Shown piece by piece: positions 12,901-25,090 of a DNA stretch of 64,000 nt. The notes beneath the pieces are model-generated. The model saw only the letters and a program-made list of their open reading frames with translations, was not told the DNA's origin and did no database searches. Source of the stretch: Pogonophryne albipinna (taxonomy: Eukaryota; Chordata; Actinopteri; Perciformes; Artedidraconidae); assembly GCA_028583405.1 (NCBI GenBank), contig CM053256.1:3466424-3530423 (forward strand), in the 5' to 3' direction. The position numbers and the translations under genes are program-made. Positions within the stretch are counted from its first letter, which is position 1; the number at the start of each line of letters is the position of its first letter.

Positions 12901-14629
12901 GGACCTCCTTTAACCTTCTAATCCGACGCCAGCTGTTTTTCCTTTTTGAAATGCTAAACCAGATAAAGTTATTTTTCTGTGGGCTTTCTTGAAGCAAACA
13001 AACACTTCCTGCATTTCTTTGGTGTTTATCTTCTTTCTGCGGCACCGCTTTACATCAGAGAAAATAAGCAGAGCTGTATTTTTCCACTGTCGATAATCGA
13101 TAACACAATGTAAACATGCTGCTTTGTGTTCTCAAGGGCTCAAATATAGAACACTTACAATGCCGTTAATTAAAAGGGAAATTGAAGTACACTGCCGCTT
13201 CTCTTGAGAGGTCTCGGTCAGGGTATGTCCGAGGGTCTTGATGTAGCATGGCACAAAACATCTGTTTCCTCTTTAGCTGCTTGGGGGCGCCGGGCTAAGC
13301 CTCCCCTGCAGGCTGGGCCGTCCGCTTCACAGGGAGGACACTGAGAGGCAGGAAGGGATAGAGAGCAGACAGACAGACAGGCGTTTTAATTAAAGAACAG
13401 AGGGATGGGAGGTGAAGGAGAGCTGAATTAGTGATCCTGCAGTCTGTTATGATCAAGATGTTGTAGATTTCCTCAGACATTTCACTTGTTTGTATATATT
13501 TTAATTCACATAGGCTTCATCTGTAACTATCCAGCTTGTCATGTTGTACAATCTATTAAGTGTTATGTTCAATGGACTGACCTTAAGCTCCACCTGTAAC
13601 AAGGCTCACATAGAGCAGTATTATACATATTTAGTTGTAAATGGAGCAGAGTGCTTGTTGAATCTTTGAACAGCCCAAAAACATATTATCATATTATCCC
13701 AAAATCAGATTTGGGTGGAGGGGACTGTTTCTGACGTTTTTTGTAACTTCCTGTGACAATTCATGTAGAAAGAGGTGAGAAGGTACCCGTTGTACTTCTT
13801 ATTTTAGCTGTTGCACGTGTTTCACAGCTACCGAGCGAAAACAAATTAACATAGACACAAAAATAATAAGACCAATAAGATTAGACCACTTCCAAAAAGT
13901 TTGGATGTATGAACCTTTATAGGTAAACAATGCCTATACACCTAACTTGTCATATTTTGCTCAAGTTTCTAAACTGTGAACAGATTAACCAAAATGTGTG
14001 TTTTACTTTTTTGGATTGTTTCATTTGAATAGAGTCAAAATAGTTGTTTTTTCTAAGGAAAGATTTCTTCTTCAGTCCTTTTTTGGTTATTTCACATTAT
14101 GAACCCTCAAATGTGTCTTTCCTTGTGAAAAATAGGTTACTCCATAAATAACAGTGACAATATATGATCAAATCCAGTACTCCTGAATAAAACATCTTGT
14201 TTGGCAAAAGCTTTTGAAGATTGCACTCAGACACAGAGGGAGTAAATAGAGCAGCAGGAGAGAGACAGGAAGAGAGTGATGGGGCAGGGGGGGAAATGAG
14301 AGGGTACCGAGGCCCTGTGGCACATAGTGGAGATGTGGAGAGATGATGAGGGGGAAGGAGGGCAGGGGAAATGAAAGACCCAAGGTGAGGTAGCATAAGG
14401 ACGGGGAAGGTGGGGGGTTGTTCACTATAGAGATGAGAAAGAAGGGGAAGGGTTTAGAGGTTAATGACAACCTACAGAGAGAGATGAATGAGGTTGCGTA
14501 ACACCAGGACAATTTTACAGCCATCTCACGCTTTTCACAAATCTAGAGATCACAGGAGAAGGTGCTGGGTACTAATCTGGCTCATTACAGTCAATGGAGC
14601 TAATGGGGTCTGTTGTTCTCAAGTGGTTC

Positions 14630-14786
<157 letters not shown>

Positions 14787-17679
14787 CCTTTCATCATGCA
14801 CATTTCTTCTTCCCCCTGATCTACTATTCCTTCATTTATTAATTTATGTTTAGAAGAATCCTTAGTCGTTTTCTATATTCAGGACCATTTCTGGTTAAGA
14901 CATTGTTATTGAAAAAACGTCACTGTGACTCAGATTTAGTCATATGATGTCCGAGATAACACTTGGAGCAAGAGATAACCTCTGAAAGCGGCTGGCTCCC
15001 TTCAAGCTTGTAATGTCAGATTCAATGAGTTCACACAATCATTCAGAGTTAAACCAAGGAAAACATCAGAAGAAGGACAAACAGATTATCAGTTGCTGTA
15101 GTCATATCAATTACCCCCATACCCCTCAATAAAAGCCAACATCAGGAATACTGACTTGCTATGGCAATAACCTTCTTTCATGCTTCAGTAGAATATACTG
15201 CACCTTTTTCATTTTAAACACAGATGTGGAACAGATTGTTCCGGAAGAAAGGTGTCTAATAAATACCCCAAAAACCCTGACCATACACCGTAACCTCCAG
15301 TCCCACTTCCTCCTCATTTTCTGCCTATATTTCTTGTTTCATGCTCTTTTACCCTTCCACACCTGTTGCTTGACTTTTTTCCCGGAACTCTACCTAAACA
15401 ATGGCTGACTCTCCTGAAATCTGTCAGGCCGACATCTGGAACAAAACAACTAGTTGGCTGTTGACCCCCCCGCCCTTCCTCAGTGGTTTATAGTGGCATG
15501 ACATTTGACATGCTCAAGCTTCTCTGTGAGGGTGTGCAGACTAAAGGAGGTTGAGTTACGTGAACTTGAAATGTCCCCTTCTTATGTGTCAATAGTAGTA
15601 AAGTAGCATTAGACAAAAGAGTAATGCCATGGTTAAGAAGTTGTGTTTTAAATTGTGTATATCTTCGATTGCAGCTATCTAATGGGCTTAATTCAAATGA
15701 AAGTGAAATATTTAATGCAAAAGAATAATTTTCACAACCTTATGTCCCTACATTCACTGCTGGTATTTAGGGTATTCAGATGTTTTTGAGTTAGGTTACT
15801 CTGGTTTATAACAAATATGCAAAACGCTTTTAAACCAGGTCTTTAATTTGTTATTGTCCTTGTTAGTCCTAAACGTATTTCCAAAAACTAGAGAATCGGC
15901 CATATTTGTTTTCCTTTGAGATACCAACATTTGTACCCCCCTTGGTTTGCTTTGTTCAAGTCACTTTGTTTCAATTGAATGTCAGTCAGTGCGCTACAGT
16001 GCAGTCGGTCATGTTGTCTTAAGTTTGAATGTACGTCATGACCTTTGTTGAATGATATTCTGCCATTTACTATATCATAGTGCTTTAAGACGGTAAACCA
16101 AGGGTTAAGTGGTGTTTGCTTGTGCTTGGTGCTATCAGTGGGTTCATATGGTTTGTCTTAAATCATGAGACATGGATCCTTTTTCCTGCCAGAGGAGGTG
16201 GTTCATTGTTTTAGCTCATGTGAAGGAACAGTTAAAATAGCATTTGATAACACTTGAAGCAGACCTGAGGGAACAATAAGCACAACACCTCCTGTTGTCT
16301 AGCACAGCACACAGATTTTGAAGGGAAGTGAATAAAAAACTCGCTCCACTTGGTATATATAACATCTTTAAGTTCAAGAGATGTGTTCTCTGTCTTCACA
16401 CTTTCTTCACAACATGCTGCTTCTTTCGTAGACATGAATAAGATGTAGAATAAGACAACGGTTATATATTGCCTTTTTGAATCCATAGGGAAGTCCTTTT
16501 TTGCCTTGTGCTGACCGACATACACATTAAGCTCAGGTGCAAAACTAGAGCAGCAGATATACCCATGACCACATGCACATACATGCACACATACATAGAC
16601 ACATGATAAGTGGGCAGGGTTGTTTTCATGCTATAAATACTCCTTGGGTAGAGCCTTTCCCATTATAGACACGTGCAACCTACTCTCCACTTCCAAATCC
16701 TCATATAGCTTGACAATTTTAAAATATATAAAACCTCTCTCTTCACAGAACACATAAATATATAATGTGGCAGTGCATTATGTCATTCCTTATGTTTGTT
16801 TTAAAGTGTTGTGTAACCTCTTTTAGTGGCTTGTTAATATGAAAAACAAGCTGTGACTGTGAAAGAGATATTAGCTCACTTTGAGATGTTTAATGACAAC
16901 AAACTCAGTGTAGTTTTTAACACAGATGTTAAATCTTGTCGACTAAACCTACCTGTCAAAAGACTGGGGATTTTCCCCCTTGAGTTTCTTATCCTGGTAT
17001 GTAAGAGCAATGGCTTTGACAGACAAAAGAACTGTTGCCAAGAAAAACTAATTAAATGAACAACATTATTGTTAAAATGCTGTTAATTAAAACTACAAAA
17101 TAATTATAAAATGTCCCAAAGCTTGGCAAGTTTTCACAACGATTAATCATTTAGGATGTTGTGTTTGCTGCCTTTTCTTTTGGCCTACTGGACATTGTTA
17201 AATTCATTCATCGTTCATCCAAAATATACTGGATGTGGCAATGCTGTCTGGACAAAGGACATCCATCATTACAAAAATAAAAGGACAGATTTGAATGAGT
17301 GACAAAAGATAAAGAAATGCGTGCGTAGGAAACATTACCCACATATGCTTGTTAATTCATAATTGTGATAAAGGAAAAACTATTCTAACTTCTAAAATGT
17401 TTAAGCATGTCAACATAGCCTTTAGTTGAACCCTTGCCTCTTTACTCATGTTTAGGAGTGTCAGCTTCTATTAGCATGCTTACTGTATTTAATATGTAAT
17501 CAGTGCTTACACATGTCAGCTCTGTTTCGGTCATGTAACTCCCTCCAGCTTTAAATACGCACAATATGAGCTGAGCTTTAGGGACCACTGTTCTGCCTGC
17601 CATCTGGTCTCTGTTGCTTGCCCTGGAGGATAACATTTCAAACTAAAACCCACTCTTTCTTTCTCTGTGTGTCCCCTAG

Positions 17680-18397
17680 GAGTCCACACAGGTGAAGCGA
17701 GGACAAGGACGAGATCTGCATCTGCCCCATCTGTCCATCAACGACCCAAGTGCCTCGGTGCCGACCACCCTCAGGTCACCTCAACCACGACGGGCGCCAA
17801 ACAACAAAAGTCTTGACCCGGCAACCCTCAGACAACCTGCACAAAGCAAATATTTGAAGCCATTATATCTAATTTCTCCAGGCAGCCGTCACTGAAACAG
17901 CAAAGGGTGTTGTTAGGAGACAGAAGGAGAGAAGAAAAAGTGGGGGAGGAAAGAATAACCCTTTCAAAGTGCACCCTGCTTGCTATTTCTGCTGCGTTGT
18001 GGGCTGGGAGCGTCTCATTTGGGAGTGACCTTGGCTGACAAAAAAAGGCCTTCCCTGTGCCCTGCCTGCATATCCAAATGCCTGTATAAATACTGGATAG
18101 AGATATCAATTTGTGTGGTTTCTGACATTGCCCAACAAAGAGACTGTCAGCTATCAATAGAAAACGTAGGAGTCTGTGGTGTCCTGAATTGCAACACATC
18201 TTTTACCTCTCGAAGTTGGTTCGAGAGCGGTGAGAACAGGAATGAGAGCTACCACTGTTTTCTGCACCGAGAAACCTTTGCAGAATCTCTAGACTTGAAC
18301 CTTCATAGGGCCAACAACTGCTCTCTGAGGGACACCAGAAGCTGTCAGTCATTTGTGGGCTGCAGTTTTGATGTCTTTCCCAGCTCAGTAAATAAAC
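17680..18397 (+). other. 5' UTR part of the FAM110D-like coding exon
   Basis: A pyrimidine-rich tract ending in CCCCTAG|G (AG at 17678-17679) makes a good acceptor, and no intron is needed between here and the ATG. An in-frame TAA at 18389-18391, only two codons before the ATG at 18398, fixes the start codon. The leader contains several short out-of-frame open frames; one opened by a TTG at 17980 runs into the coding region in another frame. The long leader could dampen translation, but this is inference. Confidence 0.5.
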
Positions 18398-19723
18398 ATG
18401 AAGCCCCTCACGCCAATTGGATCCCCCTCCCCTCTGAGGCTCCTGAACAAGGGTCCAGACTACCTGCGCAGGACGATAGATGGTGGAGGATATGGACGCT
18501 CAATCAGCGCTGTGGAGAGGCTTGAGGCGGACAAAGCCAAATATGTTAAGAGCCAGCAGGTGATAAATACCAAACAGGAGCCAGTGCTGGTGCCATGCGC
18601 TACTCCACCACCGCAGCCCCGGCGAGCTTTATCCACCCCTGGCAGCCTGACGCCTCGTCTCACCCCACGCTGTTCATCAAACACCCCCTTCTCTACACTC
18701 TCTGGCTCCTTCACCTCAAGAGATGAGAATGAAAATGACGACTCCAGGAAGGAGAACAGACGGACTTCTGTTGACATCGAGGCGCATAACCGGAGCAATG
18801 TGAACAATGTTTTGCCTCCCAACCCCAGGACTCCGGGCATCAACTCCTTGGTAGCGCCCCACAGTGCCCCTGTACTCAGAAGAAGCAACGGCAAACGCAT
18901 GCTGAGGCCGGACTCCCTCCTCATGTACAGGCAGAAGAAAGAGTGCAAGAGCCCCGAAGGTGCAGCAGTTGTAGAGAACAATAACAGTGAAGTGAAGGGA
19001 TACAGTTTTGTCCGTCGCCTCTTCCAGGGCTCCATGAGGGAGAAGGGTAGCGGAGGTGATGGCAAGATCCAGAAGATGGTGATTGGTGAAGAGAAAGCGC
19101 CATCACGGGATGGAGATTCCCGCATGTCTTGGACCAATGACAAAGACAATACTGACGGAGGACCGGGGAGCAGGGGGTCGAGTAAAACTGACCATGATCG
19201 CAGCCCAGTGTCGATCCCCAGCCCTGGGTTTAGCTCTTTGCTTGAACAGACTAATAATGGATTTACAAACGGTATCAGTGATGGTATTAACACTGACAAC
19301 CACTCAAGTGACCATGATGATGAGAACGACCCATGGAAGCGGGCGTCACCCCCACCAACACCCAGAAAGCAGTTTGGGTCCGACCTGCGCTGCTCAGTAG
19401 CGTTGTCAGATCAGGAGAATTTCTTTGACTTTTGCGGGCTGGATTTGGATATGATAGATCGTCTGGGCCGTGAGAACTTCCTCTCCGGGGCCAGCTCCAT
19501 AGACACACTCTCGCTGGCCCTCCGCAGCGTGGTAGGGGACGGCTGTGGCGGCTCGGAGCCCAGCGAGTTCTCGCAGCACTCAGGAGACGGGCTGTTTCAG
19601 GAGGAGCTGGCTGAGCAGCTTCCCAACGGCGTGTCAATCATTGAGAGGAATGCTCGTGTCATCAAGTGGCTTTACGGGTGTAAGAACGCTGCTCGAGAGG
19701 GACCCAAAGAGTCTACTGTGTAA
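18398..19723 (+). CDS. fam110d: FAM110 family protein, FAM110D-like
   Basis: Single-exon coding region of 441 aa. The start is fixed by an in-frame TAA two codons upstream. The N-terminal FAM110 domain is visible: LNKGPDYLRR (16-25) and SAVERLEADKAKYVKSQQVI (37-56). A central RPDSLLMYRQKKEC (170-183) and FVRRLFQG (204-211) match the FAM110C/D branch. The C-terminal domain shows ENFFDFCGLD (340-349) and ERNARVIKWLYGCK (416-429), followed by a GPKEST tail like that of FAM110D. The middle (residues 230-325) is low-complexity, rich in Ser/Asp/Gly/Asn, and makes the protein longer than the mammalian homologue as I remember it. Family members associate with centrosomes and spindle poles and affect the cell cycle; no enzymatic residues are expected. 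FAM110C is the alternative name; the neighbouring C1orf232-like gene favours D. Open frames on the opposite strand are shadows. Confidence 0.93.
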   Translation: MKPLTPIGSPSPLRLLNKGPDYLRRTIDGGGYGRSISAVERLEADKAKYVKSQQVINTKQEPVLVPCATPPPQPRRALSTPGSLTPRLTPRCSSNTPFSTLSGSFTSRDENENDDSRKENRRTSVDIEAHNRSNVNNVLPPNPRTPGINSLVAPHSAPVLRRSNGKRMLRPDSLLMYRQKKECKSPEGAAVVENNNSEVKGYSFVRRLFQGSMREKGSGGDGKIQKMVIGEEKAPSRDGDSRMSWTNDKDNTDGGPGSRGSSKTDHDRSPVSIPSPGFSSLLEQTNNGFTNGISDGINTDNHSSDHDDENDPWKRASPPPTPRKQFGSDLRCSVALSDQENFFDFCGLDLDMIDRLGRENFLSGASSIDTLSLALRSVVGDGCGGSEPSEFSQHSGDGLFQEELAEQLPNGVSIIERNARVIKWLYGCKNAAREGPKESTV

Positions 19724-21485
19724 TATAGGCACAAGGAACCATGTGTGGTGGAGTGCTGGTGTCTGAAGGGTTTCCTCTAACAAGAACTTATTTTTGATTA
19801 AACCGTTAAGCATCCTCACCCAAAGAGAAGGAGCAGTGCAGTAATGTGCTGCTAAGATGCATCACAAACTACAAGTGAACCATTAAGTCATAACATAGAG
19901 TTAGCACTCCAAGGCACACGTTAACCTTTGGTCCCTTGCTCTTCCTGACTCCAAAGACACTGTTTCTTCAAACAACTGCAACAACTGCTATTAGTTATCG
20001 CAGGGCAAATTGATATATTGTATTTATAGATCTTATGGACCTTTTGTGTGGGTGTAGAAAGACCTTACTGGTGTACGAAACCAAATGTCTCCGTGTGTGT
20101 GGAGTGGACCTCGCTGTCCTCTCAATTTGTAGCTTCTTTTCAGTTACAGACCGAACTGAACAGGCCCCTGTGGCCCTCACAAGGCACATAAGTGTATGTT
20201 TGTCATGACACACTGGACAGTTTAGTGTCCTTGGCACACACACACTCACTTAATGACTAGATTAAAATGGAAAACCACTAAGCTATGTTTTAACTAAAAC
20301 TGGAAAACTGTTGTGTGAGTGTGAAGTGAACCATGAGTACCTCATTTGGATCTGTCCCAGTCTAGATTGTGTGTTGCTTCTTTTTTTTTACTCCCTAAAC
20401 GCAGGCGTTGGAACAAACATGCAAAGGACCCCTGTGGGGTTGTTAATACACTGAACTGGACAGACAAAGGAAATAAAGAAGATATAGCTTTGACCCTCCA
20501 CAGAGATTCATCTCATATAACGTTAAACACTGAGCTCGATTCGTGGAAGACAAGAATCCATTTGTGACCAGTCATTTTCATAATTTTCACCTTGATTTTA
20601 ATCTCTAAAGAGGGTTGATGCTCACGTGTTATTAACACTGTCCAATAATCACTTGTGACACACTCATTGATTACCACAGCTCATGTTTCATGTCTATTGA
20701 GTGAGTACTGTGAGCTACATGGTTGCGAGAACATCAGGGAAATGTTCCTGTAAGAGCAAAACTGGACTTTTGCAAGCAAATATAAGCACCATTTTAAACT
20801 CACTAGATATAAGTAGAATAAATGAAGAAGAATTCATGAAAATGATCTATTCACCTCTAAAAGTAAAGTAGCTAAAGTTGTCAAAGCCTGCCTTCAAAAT
20901 ATTTTAGTGTCACTTTTACCATCTGGCAGTTTACAGACGTTAACCTTCCCATCTGGCTCAGTCAGTGCCCATCAAAACAAGAAGGGGAGGCAGACGCCCT
21001 CCTTCCTCTGATAAGCACAGATCCTACCTCACTTCATCCATCCTTCAGTGACTTTCACTTTATCTCCATGAAAGGTAATTTCCATTGCTTGGCCTGGATG
21101 CCACAGAAATATGAACATGGGGTCTGCGGAGGTATGCAAAGGTTAAAGTGAGAGGCGTTTGGGTTGAGAATGACTGAACTAAAGGGCACAATATTTTTGT
21201 ATGTGATAAATTAACACCATTAGTTGCAGCTTTGTTATGTTTCATTTCCAGTATTCAACATCAGCATGGCACACTCCTGAAATCCCTCCAACCCAGATTT
21301 TTTTGTTTCATATTTCCCAAAAACATTTGGTTGCATGTTTACAAAATGGCTCCATGAAACTCTGAATCTCTTTTTTTTATTTGACATAAATATATATATA
21401 TATATACATATGAGAGATTTGGTTTTATTCCAAAGATGTTTGTGTATATGATGTACACAGCAAATAAACACAAAGAATGAAATAA
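19724..21485 (+). other. 3' UTR of FAM110D-like gene with poly(A) signal
   Basis: No coding sequence follows the TAA. The best poly(A) signal is AATAAA at 21463-21468, with a T/GT-rich stretch 30-70 nt downstream; an earlier AATAAA near 20471 could give a shorter form. Expected 3' UTR length is about 1.75 kb. A short TA run at 21391-21404 lies inside it. Confidence 0.5.
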
Positions 21486-22477
21486 TTGTGTCGAGGTCAT
21501 TTGTTTTAGGTCTTTTTTGTGTTCTTAATAATAAGCATTTGAATTATAGCAAAAGGTTTTCCTAGATAATGTATTTCAAACATTCTTAGACATTCAATAT
21601 ATGGGAAACAAAACCTTCAAAATGTAAAAGAATACTCTTTAGATCACAGAAGTCAATATAAAAACATTTAAAAATTAGCTGTGACTTCTCTAATCGTCTT
21701 GGAGGTTAATGGTCGACTGATTATTGCCTTGACTCTTTGTTGCCGCCCTCCACCACATCACGTCACATTTTTCACATTATCTCAAGTGACTAGGCGCTAA
21801 TCGTTTTAGCATTCCCTGCATGGTCTTGCTCTTGAGTGAGTTGCAACAGGTTGTGTTTGTAAAGGCGTCCTCAGTGTGGCCTGATGCTGTGTCTACACCG
21901 TCTGATGGCGACCCTCCGGCCTTCTGCAGACTCCTCCTGACGCTCTTTATTTCCCTCTTAGACCTAAGTAATCTGTTGTTTGCACATGCACCAGCTCTCA
22001 ATGTTTTCAAATCTCAAGGGGAAGTCAGATCTAAAAGTGTTTTTTATCTTATGCTTATCCCAGTCTCAGAGCTTGAATCCTGAAGGGAAACTCCATTAAC
22101 TCGTTTGGTCAGTCCATTTATTATTGGTGAGCAGGGAAAGCAGCCATGACACTAGCCTAGCCAAAATATATTAACAGCATTTGACATCCCAATAAAAGAA
22201 ACACGATATAACCTACATAGTTATTTGTGTACAAACAAAACAAATACGCTATAATGTGTTAATTGGTGAGCCTTAGGGCCCTCACCTACTTTGTTTGTTT
22301 GAACTGCAAGACTTTTCAAAGTTGGGAAATCTCCCCTGGACCAAACAGCTGTACCTTGTCTTCTGGACAAATAACAGGACATCGTTGCTGATCAGTGTAA
22401 TGTTAGAAGAGTAAGAAACTCCTTTTAGGAATATCTAAATGGGTAGCAATTGCGTGGTTGAGAAATAAGAAGCTACA
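21486..22477. other. intergenic, nothing recognised
   Basis: Only short open frames without family resemblance. No transposon ends were found. It separates the end of the FAM110D-like gene from the transposon-rich interval. Confidence 0.4.
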
Positions 22478-22600
22478 GACAGCTGCTTAGCTTAGTTTAG
22501 CTTAGCACAAAGTCACAAAGGGAAACAGTTAGCTTGGCTAAGTCCAAAAGTAACATGTAACTAAATCTATTTACCACTTTTTCAAAGCTTACGAATCAAC
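22478..22600 (+). repeat. fish interspersed repeat, AGCTTAGCTTAGCA family
   Basis: The segment reads CAGCTGCTTAGCTTAG, then GGGAAACAGTTAGCTTGGCT, then a 'GTCCAAAAGTAAC' block. This is the order of a repeat that is very common in fish genomes, recognised from memory. The copy is diverged and its ends are unclear. A related copy occurs at 60220-60320. Confidence 0.5.
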
Positions 22601-22697
22601 ACAATATATCTCAGTGAAAACTGATTCCGATAAAGAAATAGTAAAAATCTTCTTAAATATATATAATATAAACATGTTTCAAAGTCAAAACTGTTCC

Positions 22698-23082
22698 TTA
22701 AAGGTGGGGTAGGTAAGTTTGAGAAACCGGCTCGAGATCGCTAGAATTTGAAAATACACACCCGGAGAAAATCTGCCACTTCCTTACAGAGCCCCTCCTC
22801 CAACACACACGAACGCGCACATGACCAATGAGGGCACGAGATAAGTTTGTGCCCCGGTGGAAGGCTAACAGGCAGGCCATCCAGTTACTTTAGCCGGGCC
22901 GGCTAAACGGATTGGTCATGCTTTTTACAGTATTACGGCTTCCACAGATGAAATTTTTTTATGGATTTTTTGTCAAAGCACTTAAGATATTCATTGCTAT
23001 CGGGATGTTAAGAGCATTCCATGGAATATAACAAAAAGTGTATCTCGAGCCGGTTTCTCAAACTTACCTACCCCACCTTTAA
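22698..23082 (+). mobile_element. TTAA-target MITE, family A copy 2
   Basis: The best preserved copy of family A. It is flanked by TTAA on both sides (22698-22701 and 23079-23082), with near-perfect terminal inverted repeats of about 35 bp running from AGGTGGGGTAGG through GAAACCGGCTCGAG. It has the same orientation as copy 1 and no transposase. Confidence 0.9.
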
Positions 23083-23445
23083 AAGAAACATAAAGCTTTT
23101 TATTTACTCCTCGGGCCTAACGATTACAAACCCTGCTGAAAAAACCAGCATAGACCAGCTTAAGATGGTTGCTGGTTTTAGCTGGTTTTAGCTGGTGTTA
23201 GGCTGGTTTAGTTGGTTTACCAGGCTGGTCTTGCGGGTTCAAGACCAGCCTGGCCAGCTACATCAGGTTTTAGCTGGTAGTTAAGCTGGTCTATGCTGGT
23301 GAAGCTGGGATTTATGCTGGTCTACCAGCAGTCTTGCTGGTGAAACTGAAACAGATAGACAGACAGAGAGGGCGGGACACGGGTGAACGGCGAGACGGCA
23401 GTGGTTGAAACAAAGCGGTATAAAACATGGTTTTGACTGGAGCTA

Positions 23446-23870
23446 AAGGTACGTCCACATGGTTCCGTTGCGTGCTTCAACGGAGACGCTTCCCATTGAC
23501 TTTGAATGGGGTGACGTCAAGCTTTGCCGAACTGCATTGTGGTTCCGTCACGTCGCTTTGCCTCCGTTGCTCGCTTCGAAAGTTGAGAAAAGTTCAACTT
23601 TTCAAGCATCAAAGGAAGCACCGTTGGTACGTCCACACCACACGGTTCCGTCGCGTTGAAGCTTGCCAGTGGGCGTATATGGCACGCGACCAATAACCAA
23701 TCACATTAATCTCCCGCCCCGACACACAAGCACGCGCTTTGATTGGCTAGTGCTTGTACTGGCATATGATTTGATTGGCTGGCGCTTCCGTCGAAACCAT
23801 GCATTTGCAATCTTTTTTATTCCAATTACAATAATCTTTTTTCTATAATTGTAAAACACATCTTAACATC
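23446..23870 (+). repeat. CpG-rich interspersed repeat, family B copy 1
   Basis: Shares with 31960-32220 a segment around 'TTTGAATGGGGTGACGT', 'CGCCGAACT(A/G)CATTGTGG' and a second segment containing ATCATATGCCAGTACAAGC. The second half is in the opposite relative orientation in the two copies. It contains CCAATCA-type and GATTGG words on both strands. It is probably a MITE, but its ends could not be fixed. Confidence 0.6.
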
Positions 23871-24099
23871 CATCAGCGATCGATAAAAAAAATCATCCAA
23901 CACAAAATAGAAGAAATCTGGACCTATTCTATTTCTTTTTACACAACAGCATGTATTGGGACTGCTCATTGATGTCATCAAGAGCCATTGAGTCTACCTT
24001 TTGTAGTCTGCCTCTTAAAATGTTTATAATTTCTTTGTCTCTTATAATTTGTTTTTTTTATTGTTGATATTGTTTTGTTCTTTATTTTTGTTGTGAGAA

Positions 24100-24150
24100 T
24101 CACTTTGCAATTGTGTAAGTGCTATATAAATAGTTGTACTAATATTATTG
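24100..24150 (+). mobile_element. LINE-like 3' tail fragment
   Basis: The sequence CACTTTGCAATTG followed by GTGCTATATAAATA matches the 3' end pattern of Rex1/L2-type fish LINEs ('CACTTTG...GTGCTATATAAATA'). Only about 50 bp is recognisable, inside the CTGGT-rich element. Confidence 0.45.
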
Positions 24151-24330
24151 TTGTTACCATCATTACTATTATTAAAAATGTTTTCTTTGTTTTCTTTATT
24201 TATCGCTGCAGAATTATCATGCCAGCCCACATCAAACACCTGATCAAGAACTTGTGAATCTTCAGGCAGAAAAGATGAAAACACCTGTTCAAAGTTCCAG
24301 TTTCCTGAACATGGAACCATGACTGTATGG

Positions 24331-25090
24331 GACTCTGTTCCACATGTCTTCAGTCAGTTCTGGACCCAATGACTCTGTTCCACATGTCTTCAGTCAGTTC
24401 TGGACCCAATGACTCTGTTCCACATGTCTTCAGTCAGTTCTGGACCTTATGACTCTGTTCCACATGTCTTCAGTCAGTTTTGGACCTTATGACTCTGTTC
24501 CACATGTCTTCAGTCAGTTCTGGACCTTATGACTCTGTTCCACATGTCTTCAGTCAGTTCTGGACCTTATGACTCTGTTCCACATGTCTTCAGTCAGTTC
24601 TGGACCTTATGACTCTGTTCCACATGTCTTCAGTCAGTTTTGGACCTTATGACTCTGTTCCACATGTCTTCAGTCAGTTCTGGACCTTATGACTCTGTTC
24701 CACATGTCTTCAGTCAGTTCTGGACCCAATGACTCTGTTCCACATGTCTTCAGTCAGTTCTGGACCTTATGACTCTGTTCCACATGTCTTCAGTCAGTTT
24801 TGGACCTTATGACTCTGTTCCACATGTCTTCAGTCAGTTCTGGACCTTATGACTCTGTTCCACATGTCTTCAGTCAGTTCTGGACCTTATGACTCTGTTC
24901 CACATGTCTTCAGTCAGTTCTGGACCTTATGACTCTGTTCCACATGTCTTCAGTCAGTTCTGGACCCAATGACTCTGTTCCACATGTCTTCAGTCAGTTC
25001 TGGACCCAATGACTCTGTTCCACATGTCTTCAGTCAGTTTTGGACCCAATGACTCTGTTCCACATGTCTTCAGTCAGTTCTGGACCTTAT
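24331..25090 (+). repeat. 40-bp minisatellite, 19 units
   Basis: Exactly nineteen 40-bp units fill 760 bp. Each begins GACTCTGTTCCACATG and ends TGGACC(TT/CA)AT, with no indels. Only two sites vary in the copies read: CAGTTC versus CAGTTT (T in units 4, 8, 12 and 18) and ACCTTAT versus ACCCAAT (units 1, 2, 10 and 16-18). The near four-unit spacing of the T variant suggests a 160-bp higher-order unit. The array is too long and too uniform to be an old repeat. It does not encode a long open frame. Confidence 0.98.

Noticed and set aside
17980..18525. 181-codon + strand frame overlapping the FAM110D-like start
   Set aside because: Opens at a TTG, is in a different frame from the conserved protein, and has no recognisable domain.
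18460..19299. 279-codon frame on the - strand opposite the FAM110D-like gene
   Set aside because: Shadow of the coding strand; no domain, and the + strand frame is clearly conserved.
18398..19723. Naming the gene FAM110C
   Set aside because: Several motifs fit C as well as D, but the tail and the neighbouring C1orf232-like gene favour D. Kept as the stated alternative.
23427..23848. Overlapping + strand frames in the CpG-rich block
   Set aside because: They lie within a repeat shared with 31960-32220 and have no consistent frame between the copies.
24331..25090. CRISPR-like array of regular repeats
   Set aside because: Units are contiguous 40-mers with no variable spacers; this is a minisatellite in a vertebrate genome.
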